A stretch of DNA of 64,000 nt from an uncultured Spartobacteria bacterium (GTDB lineage: Bacteria; Verrucomicrobiota; Verrucomicrobiia; Chthoniobacterales; Terrimicrobiaceae): the NCBI GenBank assembly GCA_937919825.1, contig CALFPA010000068.1, forward strand, positions 32,607-96,606, read 5' to 3'. Under the pieces are notes generated by a model that was not told the origin of the DNA, made no database searches, and saw only the letters and a list, made by a program, of their open reading frames with translations. Below, piece after piece: positions 53,234-62,442 of the stretch. The translations under genes were made by a program, and so were the position numbers. Position 1 is the stretch's first letter. Every line of letters begins with the position of its first letter.

Positions 53234-54469
53234 ATGTCCGAAACCAACACCACCGAACCGCAGGAAACGCCATCCACTCCGCCTGCTCCTCCAAAAAGCA
53301 CTGTCGATCTCGAGGTGAAGGACGCGAACCTCATTTTCACTGCTGCTTGGAACGAGTTGGAGCAGGAGGTCGGCATCGAGGGGCTGCGATTCCCGAATGA
53401 AGTCGTCTGGCTCAATGGTGCTCCTGGCGCGGGCAAGGGAACGCAAACGCGCTTCATCCAATCCTACCGTAGCTACACGGCCCAGCCGATCGTGGTCAGC
53501 GACCTTCTGAAAAGCCCGGCGGCGAGGAAATTGATCGATGCCGGTTTGATGGTCGGTGACCGCGAGGTGACGGGTTTGCTTCTGCGTGCCCTACTGAATC
53601 CTGAAAACCAGACCGGCGTGGTGGTGGACGGTTACCCACGCACGAAGGTGCAGGTGCTATGCCTCCGCCTGCTCCACGAGAAATTAAACGAACTTCGCAA
53701 CCGCTATGCGGGAACCCCGCTTGCTTCGCAGTTCCGCAAGCCGATGTTCCATATCGTCGTGCTTTTCGTGGACGAGGCGGAGTCGGTGCGCCGCCAAATC
53801 CTCCGTGGCCAGCGAGCCCGTGTGCACAATGCGGCGGTTGAGGCCTCCGGTGTCGGCGAAATGCTCGAGACCCGTGCGACCGATCTTTCCGAGGATTCTG
53901 CGCGCAACCGCTACCGCACTTTCAAGGAACTCACCTATGAGTCCCTCAAGACCCTGCGCGAGGTTTTTTTCTACCACTATGTGAACGCCCACGGTTCGGT
54001 GGATGATGTTCAGCGCCGCATTCAGGATGAGTTGCGCTACCAGAGTTCGCTTGAGCTGGATCATGCGACCTACGACCGCATCGCCCGGATTCCCATCGCG
54101 CGCGACCTGAGCATCCACGCCCGGCAGGAACTCGTGAACCGTCTCGACTCCTACAACGCCGAGCATCCCGAGCTTTTCGAGCAGGCGATCGAGTTGATCC
54201 ACGAAAAATTCATGCCGATCATCCGCCGCCACACGATGTCCGGCCGCGCACACATCAACTCGGAAAGCCCGATTCTGGCCGACCCGCTCGCTCTGGCCAT
54301 GATCATCGATGTGTTCGGCGACCGCGGATACGATGTGGTGATCGACATCCGGCGCTACGATGAGCCGTTCAAAATCAATCCCGAGACTTGGGAGATCGAG
54401 AACCGGGAGAAGATCGTCTGGCGCTTCATTGTGAACTTCCCCGGTTCGCGCGTTCGTCGCGGCCAGTAG
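53234..54469 (+). CDS. Nucleoside monophosphate kinase with long C-terminal extension
   Basis: 411 residues from ATG at 53234, 2 bases after the cystatin-like gene. An acidic, proline-rich N-terminus precedes the adenylate-kinase-like core: P-loop NGAPGAGKGTQ near 70, VVVDGYPRTKVQV, and the LID-like DLSEDSARNRYRTF. About 200 extra residues follow the core and resemble no domain I know; they are helical with a terminal beta region. It is not a standard adenylate kinase (about 215 residues). Substrate nucleotide unknown. Confidence 0.82.
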   Translation: MSETNTTEPQETPSTPPAPPKSTVDLEVKDANLIFTAAWNELEQEVGIEGLRFPNEVVWLNGAPGAGKGTQTRFIQSYRSYTAQPIVVSDLLKSPAARKLIDAGLMVGDREVTGLLLRALLNPENQTGVVVDGYPRTKVQVLCLRLLHEKLNELRNRYAGTPLASQFRKPMFHIVVLFVDEAESVRRQILRGQRARVHNAAVEASGVGEMLETRATDLSEDSARNRYRTFKELTYESLKTLREVFFYHYVNAHGSVDDVQRRIQDELRYQSSLELDHATYDRIARIPIARDLSIHARQELVNRLDSYNAEHPELFEQAIELIHEKFMPIIRRHTMSGRAHINSESPILADPLALAMIIDVFGDRGYDVVIDIRRYDEPFKINPETWEIENREKIVWRFIVNFPGSRVRRGQ

Positions 54470-54519
54470 CTCGCGAGCGACCGATTGACAGGGCGGGAAA
54501 AGCTCCCCATTTTCCCGCG

Positions 54520-55812
54520 GTGCATTTGTTTTCTTATGTCGATGGCTCGCTGCATTGCGAGGGAGTGAAACTTGATGAAATCGCGGACCGCTTCGGGACG
54601 CCAGCCTATGTGTATTCGGCGAATACGATTCGGGAAAACTACCGCCGTCTGGACTCTGCGCTCTCTCCGCTCGATCACCTCGTCTGCTTCGCGGTGAAGG
54701 CGAACTCGAACCTCGCCGTCCTCCAAATCCTCGCCCGGCTCGGCTCCGGATTCGACATCGTCTCGGGCGGCGAATTGTTCCGCGTTCTCAAAGCCGGTGG
54801 CCGCGCTGACCGCTGCACCTTTGCCGGTGTCGGCAAGACCCGCGAGGAAATCGCCTACGCGCTCCGCGAGGGAGTTTACTCCTTCAATGTCGAGAGCGAG
54901 GGCGAACTCGAGCGCATCAACGAAGTCGCCGGTTCGCTCGGCATGAAAGCCCCGATCGCCATTCGCGTGAACCCCAATGTCGATGCCAAGACGCACAAGT
55001 TCATCTCCACCGGCAAAAGCAAAAACAAGTTCGGCATCGGTCTCGACCGCGCGCCAGAGGTCTACAAAGTCGCTGCCTCGCTGCCCCATCTGAAAATCCG
55101 TGGCATTCAGACCCACATCGGCTCCCAAATCCTCGAAGCCGCCCCCTTTGCCGAGGCGGCCCAAAAGCTCGCCGATCTCGTGAAGCAAATCCACGCCGAG
55201 CATGGGCTCGAATTTTTCGACTTCGGTGGCGGCATCGGGATTGTCTATGACGAGGCGCTGAAAAGCGGCTCGCCCGATTGGTGGCTCGCCCAAAAGCCCG
55301 GCACTCGCATCACGCCGGAGGATTACGCGGCGGCGATCATTCCGATCCTCAAGCCCCTCGGCCTGCGCATTCTTTTCGAGCCCGGCCGCTTCCTTGTCGG
55401 AAATGCCGGCGCGCTCCTCTCGACCGTCCAGTATGTGAAGGAAACGCCTGCCAAAACTTTCACCATCGTGGACGCCGCGATGAATGACCTGATCCGCCCC
55501 GCGTTATATGAAGGCTGGCACGAAATCGTCCCGCTTACGGAATCCGCCGCTACGATCAAGCCGATGGATGTCGTGGGTCCCGTTTGCGAAAGCGGGGACT
55601 TCTTTGCCCAAGACCGTGAACTCCCACCGCTCCATCCCGGCGACCGCCTCGCGATCCTCAGCTCCGGCGCGTATGGATTCGTCATGTCCTCGAACTACAA
55701 TTCCCGCCCGCTCCTGCCCGAGGTTTTGGTCGATGGCACCGAAATCCACCTCGTCCGTTCGAGACAAACTCAAGACGATCTCGTGCGGGGTGAAGCGCTC
55801 CTGCCAGCCTGA
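54520..55812 (+). CDS. lysA: Diaminopimelate decarboxylase
   Basis: 430 residues from GTG at 54520, 50 bases after the kinase stop. FAVKANSN contains the PLP lysine. FDFGGGIGIVYD and FEPGRFLVGNAG bind the PLP phosphate, and GPVCESGDFFAQDREL carries the cysteine-glutamate pair of the substrate site from the second subunit. It makes lysine from meso-diaminopimelate, in agreement with a DAP-type peptidoglycan. It converges on dxs. Confidence 0.95.
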   Translation: MHLFSYVDGSLHCEGVKLDEIADRFGTPAYVYSANTIRENYRRLDSALSPLDHLVCFAVKANSNLAVLQILARLGSGFDIVSGGELFRVLKAGGRADRCTFAGVGKTREEIAYALREGVYSFNVESEGELERINEVAGSLGMKAPIAIRVNPNVDAKTHKFISTGKSKNKFGIGLDRAPEVYKVAASLPHLKIRGIQTHIGSQILEAAPFAEAAQKLADLVKQIHAEHGLEFFDFGGGIGIVYDEALKSGSPDWWLAQKPGTRITPEDYAAAIIPILKPLGLRILFEPGRFLVGNAGALLSTVQYVKETPAKTFTIVDAAMNDLIRPALYEGWHEIVPLTESAATIKPMDVVGPVCESGDFFAQDRELPPLHPGDRLAILSSGAYGFVMSSNYNSRPLLPEVLVDGTEIHLVRSRQTQDDLVRGEALLPA

Positions 55813-55838
55813 TTTGGTTTTTTTCTAAAAACGAAAAA

Positions 55839-57761
55839 TCAGGCTGCGGGCGAAATCACAGGGGCGATCGCAGGGATCGCTTGGCTGGGCTCGAGGCGTG
55901 AGAGGATTTTTTGAACGGTCGCCTCAACGGTGAGGCCGTGTTTTTGACGCAGGATCTGGATGGTGCCGTGCTCGATGAATTCGTCGGGCCAGCCGATACG
56001 AACGACCGGGGTTTTGATTCCTTGGTCGGACAAATGCTCGATGACGGCGGAGCCGAAGCCGTTGTGGAGGACATGGTCTTCCATCGTGCAGAGGATTTCG
56101 CAACCGCCGGCGAAAAATTCGATCGTGGCGGTGTCGAGCGGCTTGATCCAACGGGCATTGATGACCGCCGTGGAGATACCGAGTTTTTCCAATTCCTCGG
56201 CGGCGGGGAGGGCGAGTTCGCACATGTTGCCGAGCGCGAAGATGGCCGCGCGGGTGCCGTGCCGCAAAACCTCGGATTTGCCGATCTCGAGAAGCTTGGG
56301 TTTTTTCGCTGGAACGGCTCCGGTGCCGGCGCCGCGGGGGTAGCGGATGGCGGCGGGGCCTTCGTGGTGGGCGATCGTCCAGAGCATGTCGGCGAATTCG
56401 GCCTCATCCTTCGGTTGCATGTGGATGATGCCGGGGACGGGTCGCAGGTAGCCGATGTCGAAGAGGCCGTGGTGTGTGGGGCCGTCGTCGCCGGAGAGGC
56501 CGGCGCGGTCCATGCAGAGCGCGACATTGAGATTTTGCAGCGCAATGTCGTGAATGATCATGTCGTAGGCGCGCTGCATGAAGGTGCTGTAAATCGCGAC
56601 GAAGGGCTTCATGCCTTGTGTGGCGAGGCCGCAGGCGAAGAGGGCAGCATGTTCTTCGGCGATGCCGACATCGAAGAAGCGGTCGGGGTGGCGCTTCGCA
56701 AAATGGATGAGGCCGGTGCCGGTGGGCATGGCGGCGGTGACGGCCGCGATCTTGTTATTCGTATCGGCAAAGTCGGCAAGTTTTTCACCGAGGAGTTCCG
56801 AGTAGGTAGGGGTGGGGGAGGTGACGGTTTCGCCGGTATCGAGGTGGAATTTTCCGAGGCCGTGGAACTTGTCCGGCTTCTCGAGCGCGGGCGCGTAGCC
56901 TTTGCCTTTCGTGGTGAGAATGTGGAGGAGGACCGGCTCGTTCTGGGTTTTTAAAAACTCGAAAGTCTGCGTGAGAAGCGCGGTGTCGTGGCCATCGACC
57001 GGGCCGTAGTAGCGGATGCCGAGTTCGTCGAAAATGACGCTCGGAGCGAGGAGGTTTTTGAGTGCGGACTCGGCTTTGTGGGCAAGTTTGCGCGCGGCCT
57101 TTCCGCCGATCCACTCGAGAAATTTCGCCGCGTTTTCGTGCAGGTGTGCGTAGGCGGGGTTGGTAACGATGCGGTTGAGGTAGTCCGCAACGGCGCCGAC
57201 ATTTTTTGCGATCGACCACTCGTTGTCGTTAAGAACGATGATCAGGCGCTTGGTCGTGGAAGCGACATTGTTGAGGGCTTCAAATGTGACGCCGCAGGTG
57301 AACGCCGCATCGCCGGCCACGCAGACGACATGCTCGTCGGAGCCGAGGCGGTCCCGGGCGGCGGCCATGCCGAGCGCGGCGGAGAGGGCGGTGCCGGCGT
57401 GGCCCGCTCCGTAGCAATCGTGCTCGCTCTCGCTGCGGAGCAGGAAGCCGTTCAATCCCTCGTATTGGCGGATCGTGGGAAAGCGGTCGAGACGGCCGGT
57501 GAGAAGCTTGTGGACATAGCCCTGGTGGCTGACATCGAAGAGAAATTTGTCGCGCGGCGTGTCGAAGACTCGGTGCAGAGCGAGGGTGAGTTCCACGACG
57601 CCGAGGTTCGGGCCGAGGTGGCCGCCGGTTTTGGAGAGGACTTGGACGAGTTCGCCACGAATCTCGCTGGCGAGCTGCGGGAGGGATTCGGCGGGGAGGG
57701 CCTTGAGGTCGGCGGGGGATTGGATGGTGGCCAGAAGCGGGCCGGGGTTTGATCCACTCAT
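55839..57761 (-). CDS. dxs: 1-deoxy-D-xylulose-5-phosphate synthase
   Basis: 640 residues. YGAGHAGTALSAALGMAAAR, the thiamine-diphosphate site GDAAFTCGVTFEALNNVA with NDNEWSIAKNVG, and DRAGLSGDDGPTHHGLFD are the family landmarks; GDA replaces the usual GDG. It condenses pyruvate and glyceraldehyde-3-phosphate in the non-mevalonate isoprenoid pathway. ATG is 1 base after the xseB stop, so the two are co-translated, as in many bacteria. Confidence 0.95.
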   Translation of the reverse strand: MSGSNPGPLLATIQSPADLKALPAESLPQLASEIRGELVQVLSKTGGHLGPNLGVVELTLALHRVFDTPRDKFLFDVSHQGYVHKLLTGRLDRFPTIRQYEGLNGFLLRSESEHDCYGAGHAGTALSAALGMAAARDRLGSDEHVVCVAGDAAFTCGVTFEALNNVASTTKRLIIVLNDNEWSIAKNVGAVADYLNRIVTNPAYAHLHENAAKFLEWIGGKAARKLAHKAESALKNLLAPSVIFDELGIRYYGPVDGHDTALLTQTFEFLKTQNEPVLLHILTTKGKGYAPALEKPDKFHGLGKFHLDTGETVTSPTPTYSELLGEKLADFADTNNKIAAVTAAMPTGTGLIHFAKRHPDRFFDVGIAEEHAALFACGLATQGMKPFVAIYSTFMQRAYDMIIHDIALQNLNVALCMDRAGLSGDDGPTHHGLFDIGYLRPVPGIIHMQPKDEAEFADMLWTIAHHEGPAAIRYPRGAGTGAVPAKKPKLLEIGKSEVLRHGTRAAIFALGNMCELALPAAEELEKLGISTAVINARWIKPLDTATIEFFAGGCEILCTMEDHVLHNGFGSAVIEHLSDQGIKTPVVRIGWPDEFIEHGTIQILRQKHGLTVEATVQKILSRLEPSQAIPAIAPVISPAA

Positions 57762-58010
57762 TCAGTTCGCTTCCGCGTCGAATTCTTCAAGAGAGACTTC
57801 GCCGCGCGCATTGCGGGCGATGATTTGGATACGCTTCTCGGCGGCATCGAGTTTTTCCTGACACATCGTCACGAGAGCGGTTCCTTCCTCGTAGGACTCG
57901 ATGAGTTTCTCAAGAGGCAGATCGCCACCCTCCATCGAGGCGACGATCTCTGAAACACGCTGCATCGCGGTTTCAAGGGTTGGTGGATTTTTTTCGGTCT
58001 TGGTCGGCAT
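57762..58010 (-). CDS. xseB: Exodeoxyribonuclease VII small subunit
   Basis: 82 residues: PTLETAMQRVSEIVASMEGG, then LPLEKLIESYEEGTALVTMC and QEKLDAAEKRIQ match XseB throughout. It forms the ExoVII nuclease with XseA (not in view) and lies directly upstream of dxs, a common order. Confidence 0.94.
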   Translation of the reverse strand: MPTKTEKNPPTLETAMQRVSEIVASMEGGDLPLEKLIESYEEGTALVTMCQEKLDAAEKRIQIIARNARGEVSLEEFDAEAN

Positions 58011-58037
58011 GGTCGGGCGGCCGTGATTGCGGAACTA

Positions 58038-58103
58038 CAACCCAGTTTGCCATCCGGCGCAATCCACGATTGGGCGCTGGATATAAAAACGAGGATTGGG
58101 TTG
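58038..58103. promoter_or_regulatory. Nested inverted repeats between xseB and tatA
   Basis: Outer arms CAACCCA (58038-58044) and TGGGTTG (58097-58103) enclose an imperfect dyad (ATCCGGCGCAATC near 58052-58064 against GATTGGGCGCTGGAT near 58068-58082). The region is the divergent xseB/tatA control region. It may be an operator or a structured leader. Confidence 0.4.
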
Positions 58104-58129
58104 CACTCGGGCAGTTCATGCACTAATGC
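58101..58129 (+). promoter_or_regulatory. Candidate tatA promoter
   Basis: TTGCAC (58101-58106), 17-base spacer, TAATGC (58124-58129), ending 9 bases before the tatA ATG, so the leader would be very short. Pattern match by eye. Confidence 0.3.
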
Positions 58130-58138
58130 CAAAGAACC

Positions 58139-58375
58139 ATGAGCACTCCAATGTTTGCCCTCTCTATGCCGGGTTGGCCCGAAATTGTTTTTATTCTGGT
58201 GATCGTGCTGCTCCTTTTTGGTGCGAAAAAACTCCCTGAACTTGCTCGCGGCATCGGTCAGAGCCTCGGGGAGTTCAAGCGGGCCCGTGATGAATTCGAG
58301 CGCGAAATCCACAAGACAGCGGCTCAAGTCGAGGTCAAAGAGGCCGCAGACAAAGAGCCACACAAGCCTGCCTGA
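58139..58375 (+). CDS. tatA: Twin-arginine translocase subunit TatA/E
   Basis: 78 residues. [20 protein letters not shown] then [18 protein letters not shown] is the TatA/E membrane and amphipathic helix pair with the FGAKKLPEL hinge. The charged C-terminal tail is short. TatA forms the pore-like assembly that passes folded, twin-arginine-signal proteins. No tatB or tatC is adjacent. Confidence 0.93.
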   Translation: MSTPMFALSMPGWPEIVFILVIVLLLFGAKKLPELARGIGQSLGEFKRARDEFEREIHKTAAQVEVKEAADKEPHKPA

Positions 58376-58395
58376 GCCGGCTCGGTTTTCCCTCC

Positions 58396-59292
58396 ATGAG
58401 ATTGGGAGCTTGGTTGCTGGCGGTTGGGATTTTCTGCATCGCCAACGCTGGGGCCCGAGAGGTCGTTTTCGCCTTCTACAATCTCGAAAATTACCTGCCC
58501 ATGTCGCGCAAGGTGGGTGATCGGTTTGTTCCCGACGCACCGAAGCCCGAGAAGGAAGTCCGCGCTCTGATTTCTGCCATCAAATCCATCAAGCCCGACA
58601 TTCTCGGCGTGGCCGAAATAGGCGATCAAGAAATGCTCGCCGATTTCCAGAGGCGGCTTCGCGAGGTCGGGATGGATTTTTCGCATCTCGAGTGGGTGAG
58701 TGGGGAGGAGGGAAGTGATCGCCACCTCGCGCTCTTGAGTAAATTTCCGATCGTCGTGCGTGATTCGCAGTCAGATATCCCTGTGGAGTTGAATGGCCGT
58801 CGGCACCGGATGGGCCGGGGAATCCTCGATGTGACCGTGCAGGTCACGCCCAACTACCAACTCCGTCTGATTGGCCTGCATCTCAAGTCCAAGCGCGCCG
58901 TCCCGATGTATGACCAGCAGAAATTCCGCGCCAAGGAGGCCTTGATCGTCCGCTCCCGCCTTAACCAAATCCTCGCCGCCGACCCCAACCAAAACCTCTT
59001 GCTCTTCGGCGACCTCAACGACACGAAAAACGAATTTCCCATCCGCGAAATCCTCGGTCCCTCGAACTCCCCCGCGAGTCTCCGCGATCTCACGCTCCGC
59101 GACCGCGACGGCCTCACTTGGACGCATTTCTGGGACAACGCCGATCTCTATTCGCGCATAGACTACCTGATGGCCAGTCGCGGCCTCTGGCCGGAAATCC
59201 GCCTCAATCGCAGCGGCATTTCGAGTTCGCGCCATACCCGGGAGGCCAGCGACCACCGCCCGATTTACACCACTATCGACGCTGACGAATGA
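58396..59292 (+). CDS. Exported endonuclease/exonuclease/phosphatase-family protein
   Basis: 298 residues with a signal peptide (MRLGAWLLAVGIFCIANAGA). FAFYNLENYLP, ILGVAEIGDQEM (catalytic glutamate), LIGLHLKSKR, LLFGDLNDT (metal-binding Asp/Asn) and SDHRPIYTTI (terminal histidine) are the DNase-I-like fold motifs. Substrates in this superfamily range from nucleic acids to phosphoesters; the signal peptide points to periplasmic action. It overlaps the next gene by 4 bases. Confidence 0.87.
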   Translation: MRLGAWLLAVGIFCIANAGAREVVFAFYNLENYLPMSRKVGDRFVPDAPKPEKEVRALISAIKSIKPDILGVAEIGDQEMLADFQRRLREVGMDFSHLEWVSGEEGSDRHLALLSKFPIVVRDSQSDIPVELNGRRHRMGRGILDVTVQVTPNYQLRLIGLHLKSKRAVPMYDQQKFRAKEALIVRSRLNQILAADPNQNLLLFGDLNDTKNEFPIREILGPSNSPASLRDLTLRDRDGLTWTHFWDNADLYSRIDYLMASRGLWPEIRLNRSGISSSRHTREASDHRPIYTTIDADE

Positions 59293-60326
59293 GGCTGATT
59301 GTTTTCCTGTTCCTCGCCGCTGCTGGTTTCGCCCTTGCCTCGCCTGATGAGGATTGGAATGCCGTCGTGGCCTTGGACGCGGGGCCTGGCTCGAAGCCAA
59401 AGAATATCGAGGAAGCCCGTGCCCTCGCCAAAAAACACCTCCATCGCCAGGAGAGATTGGTTTCCGAGTTTTTGAAAAAAAATCCCTCCGATCCGAGAAG
59501 CCACGAAGCCCGCATGCGCCTCGCTTCCCTCCTCGCCGCCATCGGCAAAATGGACAGCCGCCAGTTCCAAGTCGATGAGTCCATGCGGCTGCTGCAAGCC
59601 CTCGAAAAGGATCCATCTGCCCCCCGCGAAGTCCGTGCCGAGGCGGGATTCCGCCGCGTTTCGCTGCTGATGCAAAGCCTGCAAGGCCAGGAAAACGAAC
59701 GCCGCCGCGACATCGTTGCCGCCGCCCGCAACTTTCAAAACCGCCACCCCGGCGACCGCCGCGCCCCCCGCCTGCTCGTCGAGGTCGCCACCATCTGCGA
59801 CAACAACCCTCCACTGAAACGCGAACTGCTCGACGAAGCTCGCCGCCTCTCGAGTGAGCCCACCTTGAATCGCCGCATCGCCGACGACCTCCAGCGCCTC
59901 GAGCTTTTGGATAAGCCTTTCGCGCTCGAATTTTCGACGGTCCAAGGCGGTCGTTTCAACATCGCCGCCTGCCGTGGCCGGATCGTTCTGCTCGTTTTCT
60001 GGTCCACCGAATCGCTTCCCAGCCTGCTTTGGATCGAGGATTTCCGCCGAGCCCTTGCCAAGCTCCCCGCCGACAAACTCGCCATCGCGACCATTTCGCT
60101 CGACGAAAAACCCGCCCCCGTCCGCGAAGTCATGGAAGGTCTCGGTATTTCCCAATGGCCCACCGCCTGTGACGGACAAGGCTGGCAAAGCCCCTTCGTC
60201 CGTCCCTACGGCATCAATGCCCTTCCCACCATCCTCCTCCTCGACCAAAAAGGCACCCTCCGCGCCATCAACGCGCGCAACAGCTACGAATCCTGGATTC
60301 GAAAATTGCTCATTGAGCGGAATTGA
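59289..60326 (+). CDS. Exported TlpA-like thioredoxin-fold protein lacking catalytic cysteines
   Basis: 345 residues with signal peptide (MRLIVFLFLAAAGFALASPD). The N-terminal half is helical and TPR-like. The C-terminal half is a TlpA/AhpC-type thioredoxin fold (RIVLLVFWSTESLPSLL, later YGINALPTILLLDQKGTL), with the cis-proline motif ALPT in place. The expected WCxxC is WSTESLPS at about 238, with no cysteines, so redox activity is unlikely. A structural or substrate-binding role is more probable. It overlaps the phosphatase-fold gene by 4 bases. Confidence 0.85.
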   Translation: MRLIVFLFLAAAGFALASPDEDWNAVVALDAGPGSKPKNIEEARALAKKHLHRQERLVSEFLKKNPSDPRSHEARMRLASLLAAIGKMDSRQFQVDESMRLLQALEKDPSAPREVRAEAGFRRVSLLMQSLQGQENERRRDIVAAARNFQNRHPGDRRAPRLLVEVATICDNNPPLKRELLDEARRLSSEPTLNRRIADDLQRLELLDKPFALEFSTVQGGRFNIAACRGRIVLLVFWSTESLPSLLWIEDFRRALAKLPADKLAIATISLDEKPAPVREVMEGLGISQWPTACDGQGWQSPFVRPYGINALPTILLLDQKGTLRAINARNSYESWIRKLLIERN

Positions 60327-60341
60327 AATAACAAAAATCCC

Positions 60342-60902
60342 ATGCCTTCCGATTCATCCCGATATCTTGAAAAGATGGATGTGGCCTTCACTGATGATGC
60401 CGACGCGGCGAGTCGCAAGCTGGCTTTTCAAATCGATAAAGTCCGCACCGATAAGGCGAGGGTTTTTTTGTGCGGCAACGGAGGTAGCGCGGCGAATGCC
60501 AACCATTGGGCAAACGACTTAATCTACGGAGCCGCAAAGGGCGGCCGAGGGGGTGTTCGAGCGCATTCGCTTTCTGCCAATACCTCCGTCCTCATGTGTC
60601 TCGCCAATGACACGGGCTACGAAAACATTTTCTCCGGCCAGCTCGAGGTTTTGGCATCACCCGGTGACATTCTGGTGGCGCTCTCCGGAAGCGGAAACTC
60701 GCCGAATATTTTGCGGGCAGTGGAAGCGGGAAACAAACTCGGCATGGAGACTTGGGCGATCGTGGGGTTCGATGGCGGAAAGGCCCTTGAAATGGCTCGG
60801 CATGCCATCCATTTTCCGGTTCACGACATGCAAATGGCCGAGGATCTTCAAATGGTGGTTTGCCATATTTTGACAAAAGAACTCGCGGGGTTGCCGGAAT
60901 GA
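60342..60902 (+). CDS. gmhA: Phosphoheptose isomerase-like SIS-domain protein
   Basis: 186 residues. CGNGGSAANANHWANDLIYG and LVALSGSGNSPNILRAVEAG are the two SIS motifs with the GmhA spacing and the family's usual length. It would convert sedoheptulose-7-phosphate to D-glycero-D-manno-heptose-7-phosphate. The next gene, a heptose kinase/adenylyltransferase fusion with a 4-base overlap, supports this role. First of at least four genes in a heptose/nucleotide-sugar operon. Confidence 0.9.
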   Translation: MPSDSSRYLEKMDVAFTDDADAASRKLAFQIDKVRTDKARVFLCGNGGSAANANHWANDLIYGAAKGGRGGVRAHSLSANTSVLMCLANDTGYENIFSGQLEVLASPGDILVALSGSGNSPNILRAVEAGNKLGMETWAIVGFDGGKALEMARHAIHFPVHDMQMAEDLQMVVCHILTKELAGLPE

Positions 60903-62437
60903 AAAAAAACAAAATCCTGAGTTTTGCCGAAGTGGAGGCTGTCCTCGATGCCGAGCGCCGTAATGGGCGTCGAATTGTGCAATGCCACGGCACTTTTGAT
61001 CTCATTCACCCGGGGCACATCGTCCATCTCGAGGAGGCCCGCGCGCTTGGCGACCTGCTTGTTGTTACGGTGACGGATGAGAAGCATGTCAACAAAGGTC
61101 CCGGTCGGCCTTGCTTCAATGATGCCTTACGAGCTCGCACCCTCGCCGCGTTGGAGTGTGTCGATTATGTCGTGCTGATTCCGTTTGTCGCGGCCGTGGA
61201 GGCGATCCGGTTGGTGAAACCTGCGATTTACTGCAAGGGCACCGAATACCAGGACGCCTCGAGCGATGTGACTGGGAACATTCACGACGATCTCACCGAG
61301 GTTCGCGCCCACGGAGGCGAGGTTCGCTACATCGGCTCGGTTGTTTTCAGTTCCACAAAAATCCTTAACCGCCACTTCGATCACCTGCCGCAGGCCGTGC
61401 GGGACTATTGCTCCGAGTTGTCATCCAAAACCTCGGCGTCCCAAATCCGTCAAATGGTCGATGGGTTTGAAAAACTCCGCATTCTCGTGCTCGGCGACAC
61501 GATCATCGATCAATACGCTTGCCTGAAAGTCCAGGGTCTCACCTCGAAAAACCGCATCATCTCGGGCCGGTTTCTCTCGCAGGAAACCTATCTCGGCGGT
61601 GCCTTGGCCATTCTCCGCCATGTCAGCCAATTCACCCCGAATGTTCGCTTCGTGAGCCTCCTCGGCAACGAACCTTGGGTGGACGAACTTCTCGCGGGTG
61701 CGCTGTCGAAGAGTCAGGACGCCACCGTTCGTGATGATGCGTTCACCACCATCGTCAAAAAGCGCTATGTCGAGCCGTTGCTCGAGGGAAATGAAATCTC
61801 GAAGCTGTTTTCGGTGAATTTCATCAACGAGGAACCGCCGTCCGAGGAAGTCCAGGAGCGACTACTCGCGAACCTCCGGCGTGAAATGAAAAATTGTGAC
61901 GCCGTTTTGCTGGCGGATTTCGGCCATGGACTGATGCAGGAAAAAATCCGCGATCTTGTGCAGGAGGAGGCGCCCTTTTTGGTTCTGAATTGCCAAACGA
62001 ACAGCAACAATCACGGCTTTAATATCATCACCCGCCAATACCGCCGCGCGGATGTCTTCTCGCTGGACAACCAAGAAATCATGCTTTCCTGCGGTCGTCG
62101 GGATTTCGACCCGGAGTGCGAGCTTTCTGCTATCGCAACATCGTTCGGTTCGGAAAGCGCGTGGCTCACCCGAGGGAGCGTGATGACCTATGGTATTTCG
62201 AAAAACTCCGCGCCCGTGCGCATCCCGCCGCTCGTTACGGATGTCACCGATACCGTCGGCGCGGGTGATGCCTTCTTCTCAGTCGCAGGCCTGGCCGCCG
62301 CGAGTCGATTGCCCATCGAAATCTCCACCTTCCTCGGCCAACTCGCCGGGGCCCAAGCCGTGAACATCGTCGGCAACGAGCATCCCATTTCAAAAGCCGC
62401 CTTACTCAAGGGGGTGCAGTCTCTCCTCAATTTCTAA
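60899..62437 (+). CDS. HldE-like fusion with reversed order: adenylyltransferase then kinase
   Basis: 512 residues from ATG at 60899 (ATGA overlap with gmhA). An N-terminal nucleotidyltransferase domain (about 1-165) has CHGTFDLIHPGHIVHLEEAR, the GxFDxxHxGH motif, and a SSTKI-type C-terminal signature (SVVFSSTKILN). A PfkB/ribokinase-type kinase domain (about 205-510) follows with TDTVGAGDAFFSVAG. In enteric HldE the kinase comes first. The pair would phosphorylate heptose-7-phosphate and add the nucleotide. Order and coupling with gmhA suggest ADP- or GDP-heptose supply; the substrate is inferred. Confidence 0.87.
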   Translation: MKKNKILSFAEVEAVLDAERRNGRRIVQCHGTFDLIHPGHIVHLEEARALGDLLVVTVTDEKHVNKGPGRPCFNDALRARTLAALECVDYVVLIPFVAAVEAIRLVKPAIYCKGTEYQDASSDVTGNIHDDLTEVRAHGGEVRYIGSVVFSSTKILNRHFDHLPQAVRDYCSELSSKTSASQIRQMVDGFEKLRILVLGDTIIDQYACLKVQGLTSKNRIISGRFLSQETYLGGALAILRHVSQFTPNVRFVSLLGNEPWVDELLAGALSKSQDATVRDDAFTTIVKKRYVEPLLEGNEISKLFSVNFINEEPPSEEVQERLLANLRREMKNCDAVLLADFGHGLMQEKIRDLVQEEAPFLVLNCQTNSNNHGFNIITRQYRRADVFSLDNQEIMLSCGRRDFDPECELSAIATSFGSESAWLTRGSVMTYGISKNSAPVRIPPLVTDVTDTVGAGDAFFSVAGLAAASRLPIEISTFLGQLAGAQAVNIVGNEHPISKAALLKGVQSLLNF

Positions 62438-62442
62438 AAGCC

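Noticed and set aside
54470..54519. Lysine riboswitch upstream of lysA
   Set aside because: Only 50 bases available and no conserved riboswitch core.
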